Below, one piece after another: positions 51,134-60,009 of a DNA stretch of 64,000 nt. The stretch lies in NCBI GenBank assembly GCA_018829465.1, contig JAHJTN010000001.1:108223-172222 (forward strand), read 5' to 3'. The translations under genes and the position numbers were made by a program. Source of the DNA: Bacteroidota bacterium. GTDB taxonomy: Bacteria > Bacteroidota > Bacteroidia > Flavobacteriales > Flavobacteriaceae. The notes beneath the pieces were generated by a model. The model had not been told where the DNA came from and did no database searches. It saw nothing but the letters and a program-made list of their open reading frames with translations. Position 1 is the first letter of the stretch. Every line of letters begins with the position of its first letter.

Positions 51134-52273
51134 TCAATACCGCACGTATTCTGAAATTTCCAGTCCGTATCCAATGATACCAACCCTTTTCTGACTTTCT
51201 GCATTGGATATAAGTCTGATTTTAGAAATCTGTAATTCGTGTAAAATCTGTGCGCCTATGCCAAAATCTTTGTGGTCCATTTTGGTGGCAGACAGCATAT
51301 TTTCGGCAAAATCCGGACTCTTTTGCATGAGTTCCAAACTTTGGATGACATCAATGGCTTGGTAGTCTTTGTTGATAAACACAACGGCACCTTTTCCGTT
51401 ATCTGCTACCATTTTCAGGGCGTTTTCCCATTTTTGTGGTTTGACGTGAAAAAGCAATTGCAACAAGTCAAAAGAAGCCATAGATGAGTTTACGCGCACC
51501 AAAACCTCATCTCCCACATCCCAATCGCCCATAGTAAGGGCATAGTGAATTTGTTCGTTTGTGGTTTGGTGGAATGCCCGCAGTCTGAATTTACCAAATC
51601 GGGAATCAATATAAAAATCGGACACCTTTTTGATGAGCGAATCGTGTTTCATACGATAGGCCACGAGGTCTTCAATAGAAACCACTTTTAAGTCGAAGGC
51701 TTCTGCCACTTCAAAAAGTTGTGGCAAGCGCGCCATAGAGCCATCTTCGTTCATGATTTCAACAATTACCCCGGCCGGTTGCAGCCCTGCTAAGCGCGCA
51801 AAATCTATAGCGGCTTCTGTATGGCCGGTACGTCTTAAAACCCCTCCGTCTTTGGCGCGAAGGGGAAAAATGTGACCCGGTCTTCTCAAATCATGTGGTT
51901 TGGTATCGGGGGACGTAAGTGCCCTAATGGTTTTGGCCCTGTCTGAGGCAGAAATGCCTGTGGTAACTCCCTGTCCATTCAAATCAACGGAAACGGTAAA
52001 AGCCGTGTCCATAGGGTCGGTATTTTTGCCCACCATCATTTCCAGATCGAGTTCTTTGCAGCGGGTTTCGGATAGCGGAGCGCAAATCAAACCGCGACCG
52101 TGCTTGGCCATGAAATTGACCATTTCGGGCGTAACCAGTTCTGCCGCGGCCACAAAGTCTCCTTCGTTTTCTCGGTTTTCGTCATCAACTACGATTATTA
52201 CTTTTCCGTTTTTAATATCTGCGATGGCAGACTCGATAGAATCGAGCGTGCGGGGCAACTCAATTTGACTCAT
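51134..52273 (-). CDS. ribBA: RibBA: DHBP synthase with a degenerate GTP cyclohydrolase II domain
   Basis: A 379-residue two-domain protein. The RibB half (about residues 1-210) is intact: IIVVDDENRENEGDFVAAAE (metal and substrate residues) and RRTGHTEAAIDFARLAGLQP; it makes 3,4-dihydroxy-2-butanone 4-phosphate for riboflavin. The RibA half keeps the fold end (HKDFGIGAQILHEL, GIIGYGLEISEY) but has no cysteine at all, where GTP cyclohydrolase II needs three zinc-binding Cys, and the segment after LVRV reads NSSMASFDLLQLLF. It is probably inactive or regulatory. It follows lptG (4 bp overlap) in the ftsK-lolA-lptG-ribBA run. Confidence 0.9.
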   Translation of the reverse strand: MSQIELPRTLDSIESAIADIKNGKVIIVVDDENRENEGDFVAAAELVTPEMVNFMAKHGRGLICAPLSETRCKELDLEMMVGKNTDPMDTAFTVSVDLNGQGVTTGISASDRAKTIRALTSPDTKPHDLRRPGHIFPLRAKDGGVLRRTGHTEAAIDFARLAGLQPAGVIVEIMNEDGSMARLPQLFEVAEAFDLKVVSIEDLVAYRMKHDSLIKKVSDFYIDSRFGKFRLRAFHQTTNEQIHYALTMGDWDVGDEVLVRVNSSMASFDLLQLLFHVKPQKWENALKMVADNGKGAVVFINKDYQAIDVIQSLELMQKSPDFAENMLSATKMDHKDFGIGAQILHELQISKIRLISNAESQKRVGIIGYGLEISEYVRY

Positions 52274-53745
52274 GTACTGGTTTTTATGCGCTTTAAGCGG
52301 AATTTTTGACTTTTGAATTCGGCAAATTTATTTTTCACAAAGTTGACCACACTTCGCAAGGCATCATCCCATTTGAAAACCCCTTTGTCTGCCGTGGCTT
52401 GGCGTGTAAAAAATATGCCAAGTGGCAGCATGATAATGGTGGGCAACCAAGCTGCTATCCAAGGTGAAAGTCCGCCTTCTTCTGCACTGTTTCTGCCAAA
52501 AATACCTACAAAATGATAGGTGACAAACAATACGATGGCAATGACCATAGGCAAACCTAGACCTCCTTTTCTGATGATGGCTCCCAAAGGTGCGCCCACA
52601 AAAAAAAGAACGATACAGGCAAATGAAATTGCAAATTTTTCGTGGAGGGCTATTTCGTATTTGTTGAGGTTTTTTTCCCTTATTTTGAGGTCTTTTTTCT
52701 TAGACTCCAAGCTACCTTTGTTGGTCAAAACGGCATTGATGGCCAAATCTAAAACATCTATTTTGTTTTGATATGAATTAAGACTGAGTATGACGTCTTC
52801 AGATTTTTCAGTAACGGTATCTTGGTATTTGATGGTAGAAATTTGTTCGAGTCCGGTTCGGATAAGTGTATTCTTTTTGAAGTAATCGTAGTCTTGGTTA
52901 TATGCTACCGACACAGAGTCTATGGTTCTGTTGAGTGCATTTACTTTTAACATTTTTGAAGAGTTAGAGAAACTTTCGTCTTGAAAATCAACATCATTAA
53001 GACTCGAAAGATCGATATTGATGGTATATCGTTGAAAGGCGCTTTTGGCATGTGGTAAGAGGCGCTTTCGCTTGTAATCTTTGGTTTGTATATCGTCGTA
53101 ATAATAGCCGTCGTTGAGAATGAGTTGTAAGATATTGGAATCCTCACTGCCTTTAAGTTCACCGGTTTGGGCGATAATTGTTGTGAAATTCTCTGACTGT
53201 CCTTCCTCTTTTTTATGAATAATCACATTTCGAAGAAATTGATCGCGATCGCCGTATTTTTCTTCAATTTTAATATTCATATTGCCGACGTCATTGAACT
53301 GCCCTTCTACGATAACCATAGCAGGCTTGAGCCGGGCGATATTTCTTCGCAGGTTATACGATTTGTATTCGGACCACGGAATCACATTGTTGGCAAAAAA
53401 GAAAGTTGCCAGACTCAGAAAGGCGATAAACACAATCAAACTGCGCATGGCGCGTTGAAGGGAAATCCCGCTCGATTTCATGGCGGCAAATTCGTAGTTT
53501 TCTGCAAAACTCCCAAAAACCATGATGGATGCCAGCAAAATAGACAGTGGCAAAACCAATGGAACGAGTTTAGGCAAAAAATAAAAAATAAATTTGAAAA
53601 CGATTACTATATCTAAGTCTTTTCCTGCCAATTCACTGATGTAAAGCCAAATGGTTTGTAGTATAAAAATAAACACCAATACGACAAAGACGCTCAAAAA
53701 TGTCTTTAAAAAACTGACGAGTATGTATTTGTCAAGTATTCGCAA
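52270..53745 (-). CDS. LptF/LptG-family LPS export permease
   Basis: A 491-residue YjgP/YjgQ permease. Three transmembrane helices lie near the N terminus (LVFIFILQTIWLYISELAG region, FYFLPKLVPLVLPLSILLAS, IVFIAFLSLATFFFANNVIP) and three near the C terminus (ISFACIVLFFVGAPLGAIIR and two more), with a periplasmic beta-jellyroll between. These traits define LptF and LptG; it pairs with the LptB ATPase encoded at 27098-27838. It starts 3 bp after lolA. Whether it is F or G cannot be told from one gene. Confidence 0.9.
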   Translation of the reverse strand: MRILDKYILVSFLKTFLSVFVVLVFIFILQTIWLYISELAGKDLDIVIVFKFIFYFLPKLVPLVLPLSILLASIMVFGSFAENYEFAAMKSSGISLQRAMRSLIVFIAFLSLATFFFANNVIPWSEYKSYNLRRNIARLKPAMVIVEGQFNDVGNMNIKIEEKYGDRDQFLRNVIIHKKEEGQSENFTTIIAQTGELKGSEDSNILQLILNDGYYYDDIQTKDYKRKRLLPHAKSAFQRYTINIDLSSLNDVDFQDESFSNSSKMLKVNALNRTIDSVSVAYNQDYDYFKKNTLIRTGLEQISTIKYQDTVTEKSEDVILSLNSYQNKIDVLDLAINAVLTNKGSLESKKKDLKIREKNLNKYEIALHEKFAISFACIVLFFVGAPLGAIIRKGGLGLPMVIAIVLFVTYHFVGIFGRNSAEEGGLSPWIAAWLPTIIMLPLGIFFTRQATADKGVFKWDDALRSVVNFVKNKFAEFKSQKFRLKRIKTST

Positions 53746-53748
53746 TTC

Positions 53749-54390
53749 TTAGTTGAGTTTGTTGATGTAATAATCCGGATATTTTGACGCATCAAACGTA
53801 AATAGTTTATCGGAAATAGGCTGGTTTACCTTTAAAGAACTGATTGTCAGAGTTGTTTGAGTGCCATTCTTTCCAATTTCTATCAGGTTATAAATATTTT
53901 TGGTCTGCGCATCGATACCCAAAAGTATGTGTTTGATTTCAGATTTTGGATCTGTAGGCAAGAGTTTAACATACTGTATTTTTCTGCCTTTTAGGTTTTG
54001 CTCTTTGTCCCATTGAAAAGCATATCCGTTCTGATAAAATGTAAGCAATTCAGCCGGCGTAATGCTATTTTTATCTTCATCGAGCTGAGAAGAAATGGTG
54101 ATTTCCTCGTCTTCAGGCACTATGGTATAGGTAGATTTTCCGTCGAACAGCCTCACTACTCCCATCATATTGAGCAAGTATTTGTCTTTTTTTAAAGTGA
54201 CATCTCCCCTAGTTTCTTGTTGGATATGCTCTGCTGTATTTTCAAGCACATATTTAAAATCGATAAAGAGATTGTCATATGACTTCATCTTGGCCGAAAC
54301 TTCGTCGAGCAAAGATTTTGCCTTGGCATCGTTTTGGCTAAAACCTTGAAATGCAATAAGAATAAGGATAAAAGAAGTTATTTTTTTCAT
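53749..54390 (-). CDS. lolA: Outer-membrane lipoprotein carrier LolA
   Basis: A 213-residue periplasmic chaperone that ferries lipoproteins to the outer membrane. The signal peptide is ITSFILILIAFQGFSQ; the rest is an open beta-barrel with LFIDFKYVLENTAEHIQQET, GVVRLFDGKSTYTIVPEDEE and IEIGKNGTQTTLTISSLKVN, typical of Bacteroidota LolA. It comes after ftsK and before the LptF/G permease. A long-form leader element (copy E) ends exactly at its ATG, so its translation start region is different from the rest of this operon. Confidence 0.9.
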   Translation of the reverse strand: MKKITSFILILIAFQGFSQNDAKAKSLLDEVSAKMKSYDNLFIDFKYVLENTAEHIQQETRGDVTLKKDKYLLNMMGVVRLFDGKSTYTIVPEDEEITISSQLDEDKNSITPAELLTFYQNGYAFQWDKEQNLKGRKIQYVKLLPTDPKSEIKHILLGIDAQTKNIYNLIEIGKNGTQTTLTISSLKVNQPISDKLFTFDASKYPDYYINKLN

Positions 54391-54503
54391 CTGTTTATAT
54401 TATTTATTTTTATCGGTCATGCTTCGACTGCGTTCAGCACAGGCATGGAACACCTTAGGATAATCATACTCCTGTGTGCGAAATTTTTATATAGGCGTTT
54501 CAT
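54391..54503 (-). repeat. Start-codon-associated leader element, copy E (lolA), long form
   Basis: Begins ATGAAACGCCT and ends at the lolA ATG. The closing stem pairs GAAACGCCT (54493-54501) with AGGTGTTCC (54447-54455), a C-G to U-A swap relative to copies B and D. It carries the extra hairpin core GCTGAACGCAGTCGAAGC and the tail GACCGATAAAAATAAATAAT. Confidence 0.85.
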
Positions 54504-54527
54504 GTGTATTCATTTTGTGCAATCCTT

Positions 54528-56933
54528 TCAAAAAGTACCTTCATTATCTAAAAATTTATGTAGCGACACGATGTCTGTAAACAACACTTGCCGCGCTTTG
54601 CTGCCTTCAAAAGGGCCAACAATGCCGGCTGCTTCCAATTGATCGATGAGTCTACCCGCCCGGTTGTAACCCAGTTTTAACTTGCGTTGTAACAAAGATG
54701 CCGAACCCTGCTGGGCGTTTACGAGAACCTCTGCTGCATCCCTAAAAAGCGGGTCGCGATCGGCAGGATCTACATCAAGACTTGTGCCAGATTCCTCACC
54801 AACATATTCGGGTAAATGATAGGCATCTGCATAAGCTTTTTGCGAGCCGATAAAGTCGGTTATTTTGTCAACTTCAGGCGTATCTACAAAGGCACATTGC
54901 AGGCGAATCAGGTCATTGCCTTGGGTAAACAACATATCGCCACGGCCTATGAGTTGGTCTGCACCGGAACCGTCGAGTATGGTTCGGGAATCTATTTTTG
55001 AAGTTACCCTAAAGGCGATACGCGCCGGGAAGTTCGCTTTGATGATCCCCGTAATAACATTGACAGACGGACGCTGCGTGGCAATGATAAGGTGAATGCC
55101 GATGGCTCTGGCCAACTGCGCCAAACGGGCGATGGGCATTTCTATTTCTTTGCCGGCAGTCATAATCAAATCTGCAAATTCGTCTATGACCAAAACAATA
55201 TAGGGCAGAAACTTGTGGCCAAGTTCGGGGTTTAGTTTGCGTTCTTTAAACTTTTTATTGTACTCTTTGATGTCTCTGACGCGGGCATCTTTTAATAGCT
55301 CGTAGCGCGAGTCCATTTCAATGGTCATTGAGTTGAGCGTATGCACCACCTTGGTAACGTCCGTGATGATGGCGTCTTCTGCATCCGGCAATTTGGCTAA
55401 AAAGTGTCTTTCTATCTTAGTGTAAAGTGTCAACTCTACTTTTTTGGGATCTACAAGCACAAATTTAATTTCGGCCGGGTGTTTTTTGTAGATTAATGAA
55501 GTCAAAATCGCATTTAAGCCGACGGATTTCCCCTGGCCCGTAGCACCTGCCAAAAGTAAGTGGGGCATTTTTGCCAAATCAACTACAAAGGTTTCGTTGG
55601 ATATGGTTTTTCCCAAAGCCATAGGCAACTCCATTTCCGCTTTTTGAAACTTTTGTGACGCAATCACAGAACGCATAGACACCATGGTCGGATTTTTGTT
55701 GGGCACTTCAATTCCGATGGTACCTTTGCCAGGCATGGGTGCAATAATTCTGATGCCAAGCGCCGAAAGTGAGAGGGCAATATCATCTTCCAAGTTTTTG
55801 ATTTTAGAAATGCGCACACCGGCTTCGGGAACAATTTCGTACAAAGTAACTGTTGGACCAATAGTTGCTTTTATTTGTGCAATCTCTATTTTGTAATTTT
55901 TTAGGGTATCGACAATTTTGTTTTTGTATTCCTCCAACTCTTCCTGATTGATGGTGATGCCACCGCCTCCACTGTGATCACGCAGTAAATCGAGTGTCGG
56001 AAATTTGTAATGGCTCAGCTCTAAGGTAGGATCGAAAGCGCCGAAATCTTTTAACAATTTTTCAGACAAATTTTCATCGTATGTCGTTTCTTCTTTGAAT
56101 GTTTCTGTAGTGAATTCAAGTTCATCCACGTCTTCATCTTCATCTATGGTTTCTTCAATTTGGATGGAAAGATCGTCTTGGTGATTTATAGTTTCAGGGA
56201 CGGAATGGTTTTTAATGGTAGGTTCTAATTTTTCTGGCGACCACTTAAAAACGGTGTTTTTGGGTTCATTCTCTGCCAGGTCTGTGCCTCCAGCTACATT
56301 ATCTTCGATTGTTTCTTCCGCAGCAAAGTCGATGTCTGTAGTTTTAGATTTCACTTTTTCCACCGTTTTTTTCGGATTCCAATCAAACCTAAAGACAAAA
56401 TAGGAAATCAGTACAAAAGCTAACAAAAGCAACAAACCTGCCTTGCCTAGATAAATTTGCAGAAAGCTGTTGAGCTCTGCACCAACCACACCACTAAATA
56501 TCAAAAACTTATTGGTTAAAAAACCCAAAACAACTGACAGCCAAATGGTATGGACGATGCCCCAAAACCACCTCTTACCCAATTTTTTAATAGGAATATC
56601 TAAAAACAAATACAAACCGGACAAAAACAATAAAACTGTGGGGATAAATACAGCGATACCAAAACCTCTAAAAACAAACAAATGTGCCATCAGTGCACCA
56701 AACTTGTTCAAAAGATTGCCGGCTTTTTCGGCCCTGTCTGTCCATTGCCAAACCGTGCTTTGGTCTGCCTGCCAATTGAAAAAATAAGAAATAAAAGAAA
56801 TGGCTAACCCCACACTAAAAAGCATAAAGAAAAGACCCAAAACAATCCTGTGTTTGTGTGTAAATTGAAACCGCGTAGGATTTTCCGTGGGTGGTGGCGA
56901 CTCAGGAGGTGTTACTTTCTTAGTTCTGGCCAT
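54528..56933 (-). CDS. ftsK: DNA translocase FtsK
   Basis: An 801-residue FtsK/SpoIIIE protein that pumps chromosome ends through the division septum. Four transmembrane helices fill the first about 200 residues; an acidic linker follows (about 200-300); the motor has Walker A LLLAGATGQGKSVGLNAILT and Walker B YIVLVIDEFADLI; the last 65 residues are the winged-helix gamma domain (KLGYNRAGRLIDQLEAAGIV) that reads DNA orientation. The length is normal for Bacteroidota. It is the first gene of ftsK-lolA-lptG-ribBA. Confidence 0.96.
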   Translation of the reverse strand: MARTKKVTPPESPPPTENPTRFQFTHKHRIVLGLFFMLFSVGLAISFISYFFNWQADQSTVWQWTDRAEKAGNLLNKFGALMAHLFVFRGFGIAVFIPTVLLFLSGLYLFLDIPIKKLGKRWFWGIVHTIWLSVVLGFLTNKFLIFSGVVGAELNSFLQIYLGKAGLLLLLAFVLISYFVFRFDWNPKKTVEKVKSKTTDIDFAAEETIEDNVAGGTDLAENEPKNTVFKWSPEKLEPTIKNHSVPETINHQDDLSIQIEETIDEDEDVDELEFTTETFKEETTYDENLSEKLLKDFGAFDPTLELSHYKFPTLDLLRDHSGGGGITINQEELEEYKNKIVDTLKNYKIEIAQIKATIGPTVTLYEIVPEAGVRISKIKNLEDDIALSLSALGIRIIAPMPGKGTIGIEVPNKNPTMVSMRSVIASQKFQKAEMELPMALGKTISNETFVVDLAKMPHLLLAGATGQGKSVGLNAILTSLIYKKHPAEIKFVLVDPKKVELTLYTKIERHFLAKLPDAEDAIITDVTKVVHTLNSMTIEMDSRYELLKDARVRDIKEYNKKFKERKLNPELGHKFLPYIVLVIDEFADLIMTAGKEIEMPIARLAQLARAIGIHLIIATQRPSVNVITGIIKANFPARIAFRVTSKIDSRTILDGSGADQLIGRGDMLFTQGNDLIRLQCAFVDTPEVDKITDFIGSQKAYADAYHLPEYVGEESGTSLDVDPADRDPLFRDAAEVLVNAQQGSASLLQRKLKLGYNRAGRLIDQLEAAGIVGPFEGSKARQVLFTDIVSLHKFLDNEGTF

Positions 56934-57008
56934 TTGTTTTCGTAGTTTGATGGCAAAAATACGAATTCGAACGAACTCAATCTAATTAAGTTGATAAACT
57001 AAAACACA

Positions 57009-57046
57009 TAAAAAAAATGGAGATTTGCGGGTTTACAAATCTCCAT
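57009..57046 (-). terminator. Terminator of the adhesin operon
   Basis: ATGGAGATTTG (57017-57027) pairs perfectly with CAAATCTCCAT (57036-57046). On the minus strand the stem is followed by eight T. It lies about 25 nt after the stop of the OmpA/PD40 gene, the last gene of the operon. Confidence 0.88.
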
Positions 57047-57070
57047 ACAACTAAAAAGCATTCGCTTTGG

Positions 57071-59017
57071 TTATTTGTCTAAGATAATAAACTCAGACCT
57101 TCTGTTGAGTTGATGGTCTTCTTTACTACAAGCCACACCGTTGGCGCAAGCATTAGTCAATTGGGTCTCTCCATAACCTTTGCCGGACAAGCGATTTGCC
57201 TCGATGCCTCCAACATTAATAATATAATCGATAGTGGCTTGATTGCGACGTTCTGATAGTTTGAGGTTGTATGCATCATTGCCACGGCTGTCTGTATGCG
57301 ATCTTACATCGATGTTGAGCTGTGGATATTGCTCCATGGCAGCGATTATTTTTTGCAACTCTATTTCCGCATCCGGTCTTATTTTGGATTTGTCGAAGTC
57401 GAAATAAATAGGGTTGAGGTCTAAAATCTTGGCCAAATCGAGTCCCGGTTCTAAGGCTGATTTATCTTTTTGAAGTGGAATTTTTAGTATGTTTTCCGAT
57501 GAAAAATCGGCTAGAGACACACGCACTTCATTGCCTACATAATCGGGATGTGTGGCGCGTACCACAAAAAGGTCTTCACAATCACCCGGCAATTCAAACA
57601 AGCCATCTCGTCCTAAGCCTTTCTTTTCCAGAGATTTTCCGTTGGCGTCAAAAACTTCGAGCGAAGCTCCCGAAATAGCCAATCCCGAATCCGCATCTAC
57701 AACCATGCCGTTGACAACTACATCGCATAACAAAGCAAAGGTGTAAATATCATCATCACCGGTTCCGCCCGGTCTGTCGGAAGAAAAATATCCCATGCCC
57801 TCGGCCGGGTTTGACACATAGGCAAAATCGTCGAAAGGGCTGTTGAAGGGTTTTCCTATATTGGTTATACTTACTTGCGCATTACTGTTTTCTATAAGTG
57901 GCTTGATGTTTTCCACTTTAAAAATATCCAAACCGCCCAATCCCGGATGGCCATCAGTAGCAAAATACAGGTTGTAGTTTTCATCCACAAAAGGAAAGGT
58001 TTCTCTTCCTTGGGTGTTGATGCCTTGTCCTAGGGGTTGAGGTTCGCCAAAAGTGCCGTCGGGGTTGATGGCTGCAAAGTAAATATCTGCAGAGCCTAAG
58101 GAGCCGGGGCGATCTGATGAGAAAATCAGGTATTTTTCATCAGGCGTCAGTGCCGGGTGAGATGTGTTGAAATCATCACTATTGATGGGGAGTGAAATAA
58201 CGTCTGTCCATTCGGTGCCATCAAAAATGGCTTTGTATATTTTTAGGTTACTAAACTTCTCATCATCTTTTCTGAGTCTGCCGCGGTTGTAATTGTTTCT
58301 TGTAAAATAAATTGTATTTCCATCTGACGGAAACACAGCGCTTGATTCATGAAAACGGGTGTTTATTTTTCCGGGCAGTTCTAATGCTTCAGAGAAATTG
58401 TTTTGTGTTTGCTCATATCGTTTGCCTGTGTACAAGTCTAAAAAAGGCTGGTTGTTCCATCCAAAGCGAGGTCCTTCTCCTCTCGCAGATGCGTAAACCA
58501 ATTCTCCGTTATGGAAAGATGCCCCAAAATCTGAAAAAACAGTGTTGATTCCCAAATTATAAATGGGCGTTTTTTCAGAATAATCGGGTATGGCTTCCAA
58601 AAAATTTGTGTTGTCCAAGTAATTTTGAGCTCGTGCGTCTTCCGATTTGGCATTGGCAAACTTTTGCATCCACTTGGCTGCTTCAGTATAATTTTCTACT
58701 CCTTTCAAACTTTGCGCATATCGAAAATAATATTCGGGGTCTGTATTCTCGTTGATTTGCATCAATTCTCCGTACCATTTTTGGGCTTCTTCCATCTGGT
58801 TGTTGAAGTAATGCGCATCACCCAAACGCTTAAATAAATCTTCGGATTTGTAACCTTTGTCGGCTACTTTTTGCAAGACATCTATGGTTTTGATATATTC
58901 GAGATTTTCATTGGTCTGGGCTGCTTTCCGAATGAGGGCTTTTTGTGAAAAACCTGATGTGACGCCTAGAAACATCAGACTGATCAGTAAACAGAAGCGT
59001 ATGTTATTTTTTTTCAT
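57071..59017 (-). CDS. OmpA-family protein with TPR and PD40 repeats
   Basis: A 648-residue envelope protein of the kind found with SprF/PorP and large adhesins in gliding bacteria. A signal peptide (LLISLMFLGVTSGFSQ) is followed by tetratricopeptide-like helices (about 30-150), a beta-propeller of WD40/PD40 repeats (about 180-420; TPDEKYLIFSSDRPGSLGSA), a carboxypeptidase-regulatory-like domain (about 430-510) and an OmpA domain (about 540-648; FDFDKSKIRPDAEIELQKII, VRSHTDSRGNDAYNLKLSER). It probably anchors the secretion/adhesion complex to peptidoglycan. It starts 12 bp after the SprF-like gene. Confidence 0.9.
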   Translation of the reverse strand: MKKNNIRFCLLISLMFLGVTSGFSQKALIRKAAQTNENLEYIKTIDVLQKVADKGYKSEDLFKRLGDAHYFNNQMEEAQKWYGELMQINENTDPEYYFRYAQSLKGVENYTEAAKWMQKFANAKSEDARAQNYLDNTNFLEAIPDYSEKTPIYNLGINTVFSDFGASFHNGELVYASARGEGPRFGWNNQPFLDLYTGKRYEQTQNNFSEALELPGKINTRFHESSAVFPSDGNTIYFTRNNYNRGRLRKDDEKFSNLKIYKAIFDGTEWTDVISLPINSDDFNTSHPALTPDEKYLIFSSDRPGSLGSADIYFAAINPDGTFGEPQPLGQGINTQGRETFPFVDENYNLYFATDGHPGLGGLDIFKVENIKPLIENSNAQVSITNIGKPFNSPFDDFAYVSNPAEGMGYFSSDRPGGTGDDDIYTFALLCDVVVNGMVVDADSGLAISGASLEVFDANGKSLEKKGLGRDGLFELPGDCEDLFVVRATHPDYVGNEVRVSLADFSSENILKIPLQKDKSALEPGLDLAKILDLNPIYFDFDKSKIRPDAEIELQKIIAAMEQYPQLNIDVRSHTDSRGNDAYNLKLSERRNQATIDYIINVGGIEANRLSGKGYGETQLTNACANGVACSKEDHQLNRRSEFIILDK

Positions 59018-59029
59018 AATCGTTAGCTT

Positions 59030-60004
59030 TTAGAAGAATCTGGGTGAACGAACACGTGCTTTGGACAATTCAAACCGCAGGAAAATTTCATGCGAACCGC
59101 TGTTAAATTCCCCCAAATTGGTGGTGTCACTGTCATAGGCATAACCCAAAAATAAATTATCTGAAATCTGAAAACCGACAAGGCCACTAACAGCTGCAGA
59201 CCATCTGTATGCTACGCCGAGCACCAGCGATTCTCTAAACATAAAGTTGGCCGAAGCATCCCACTGCAATGGCGCACCTTCTACTGCTTTGAAAATAGTG
59301 GCCGGTTTAAACTGCCAACTGGGCGTGAGATCGAAAACATAACCACCCATCAAAAAATAGTGAATGCGTTCGCGTGCCAATAGTGTGCGAGATGAAGTTT
59401 GGTTAGAATTACTCGAACGGTCAAAATGATCGGTTTCTACCAAATTGGGCGCAGACAAACCCACATACCATTTGTCTGAAGAATAGAAAACACCTACCCC
59501 AAAGTTGGGATTGAATTCGTTGTCGATGTTTTCCTGAAAAGCAGGGTCATTCGGATTTTCAAGGTTGAGTTGCGAAAAATCTACGTCAAGCAGGTTGCCG
59601 CCTACTTTTAAACCAAATGCCAAATCACTAAAGGCAGTGATTTGAATTTTATAAGAAAAATCTATGTCGAAGTAGGTTTCCTTAGTAGGTCCCAACTCAT
59701 CATGAATGATATTCAAACCCAAACCTATTTTACTCATAAAAGAAATGGGGGAATGGATGCTCACTGTGGTTGTTTCCGGTGCACCGTCAAGCCCTACCCA
59801 TTGGGTGCGATACAAGGCCGTTGCACTCAACACATCACGCTGACCCGCATAAGCAGGGTTGTAGGACAATGTGTTGTACATGTATTGGGTGAATTGCGGG
59901 TCTTGTTGGGCATGAGTAATTTGGCCACAAAAAAAGATGACAAATAGCGTGAGTGACAAACACGGTTTAAAATCGGAAACGTAAGTAAATATATAGTTCT
60001 TCAT
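59030..60004 (-). CDS. PorP/SprF-family type IX secretion membrane protein
   Basis: A 324-residue outer-membrane barrel protein of the PorP/SprF family. The family signature is YMYNTLSYNPAYAGQRDVLS near the N terminus, followed by ALYRTQWVGLDGAPETTTVS and SFMSKIGLGLNIIHDELG. SprF is needed for secretion of the SprB adhesin in Flavobacterium; here the protein lies directly between a giant type B adhesin and an OmpA/PD40 protein, as expected. The gap to the adhesin is 5 bp. Confidence 0.93.
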   Translation of the reverse strand: MKNYIFTYVSDFKPCLSLTLFVIFFCGQITHAQQDPQFTQYMYNTLSYNPAYAGQRDVLSATALYRTQWVGLDGAPETTTVSIHSPISFMSKIGLGLNIIHDELGPTKETYFDIDFSYKIQITAFSDLAFGLKVGGNLLDVDFSQLNLENPNDPAFQENIDNEFNPNFGVGVFYSSDKWYVGLSAPNLVETDHFDRSSNSNQTSSRTLLARERIHYFLMGGYVFDLTPSWQFKPATIFKAVEGAPLQWDASANFMFRESLVLGVAYRWSAAVSGLVGFQISDNLFLGYAYDSDTTNLGEFNSGSHEIFLRFELSKARVRSPRFF

Positions 60005-60009
60005 AGGGC

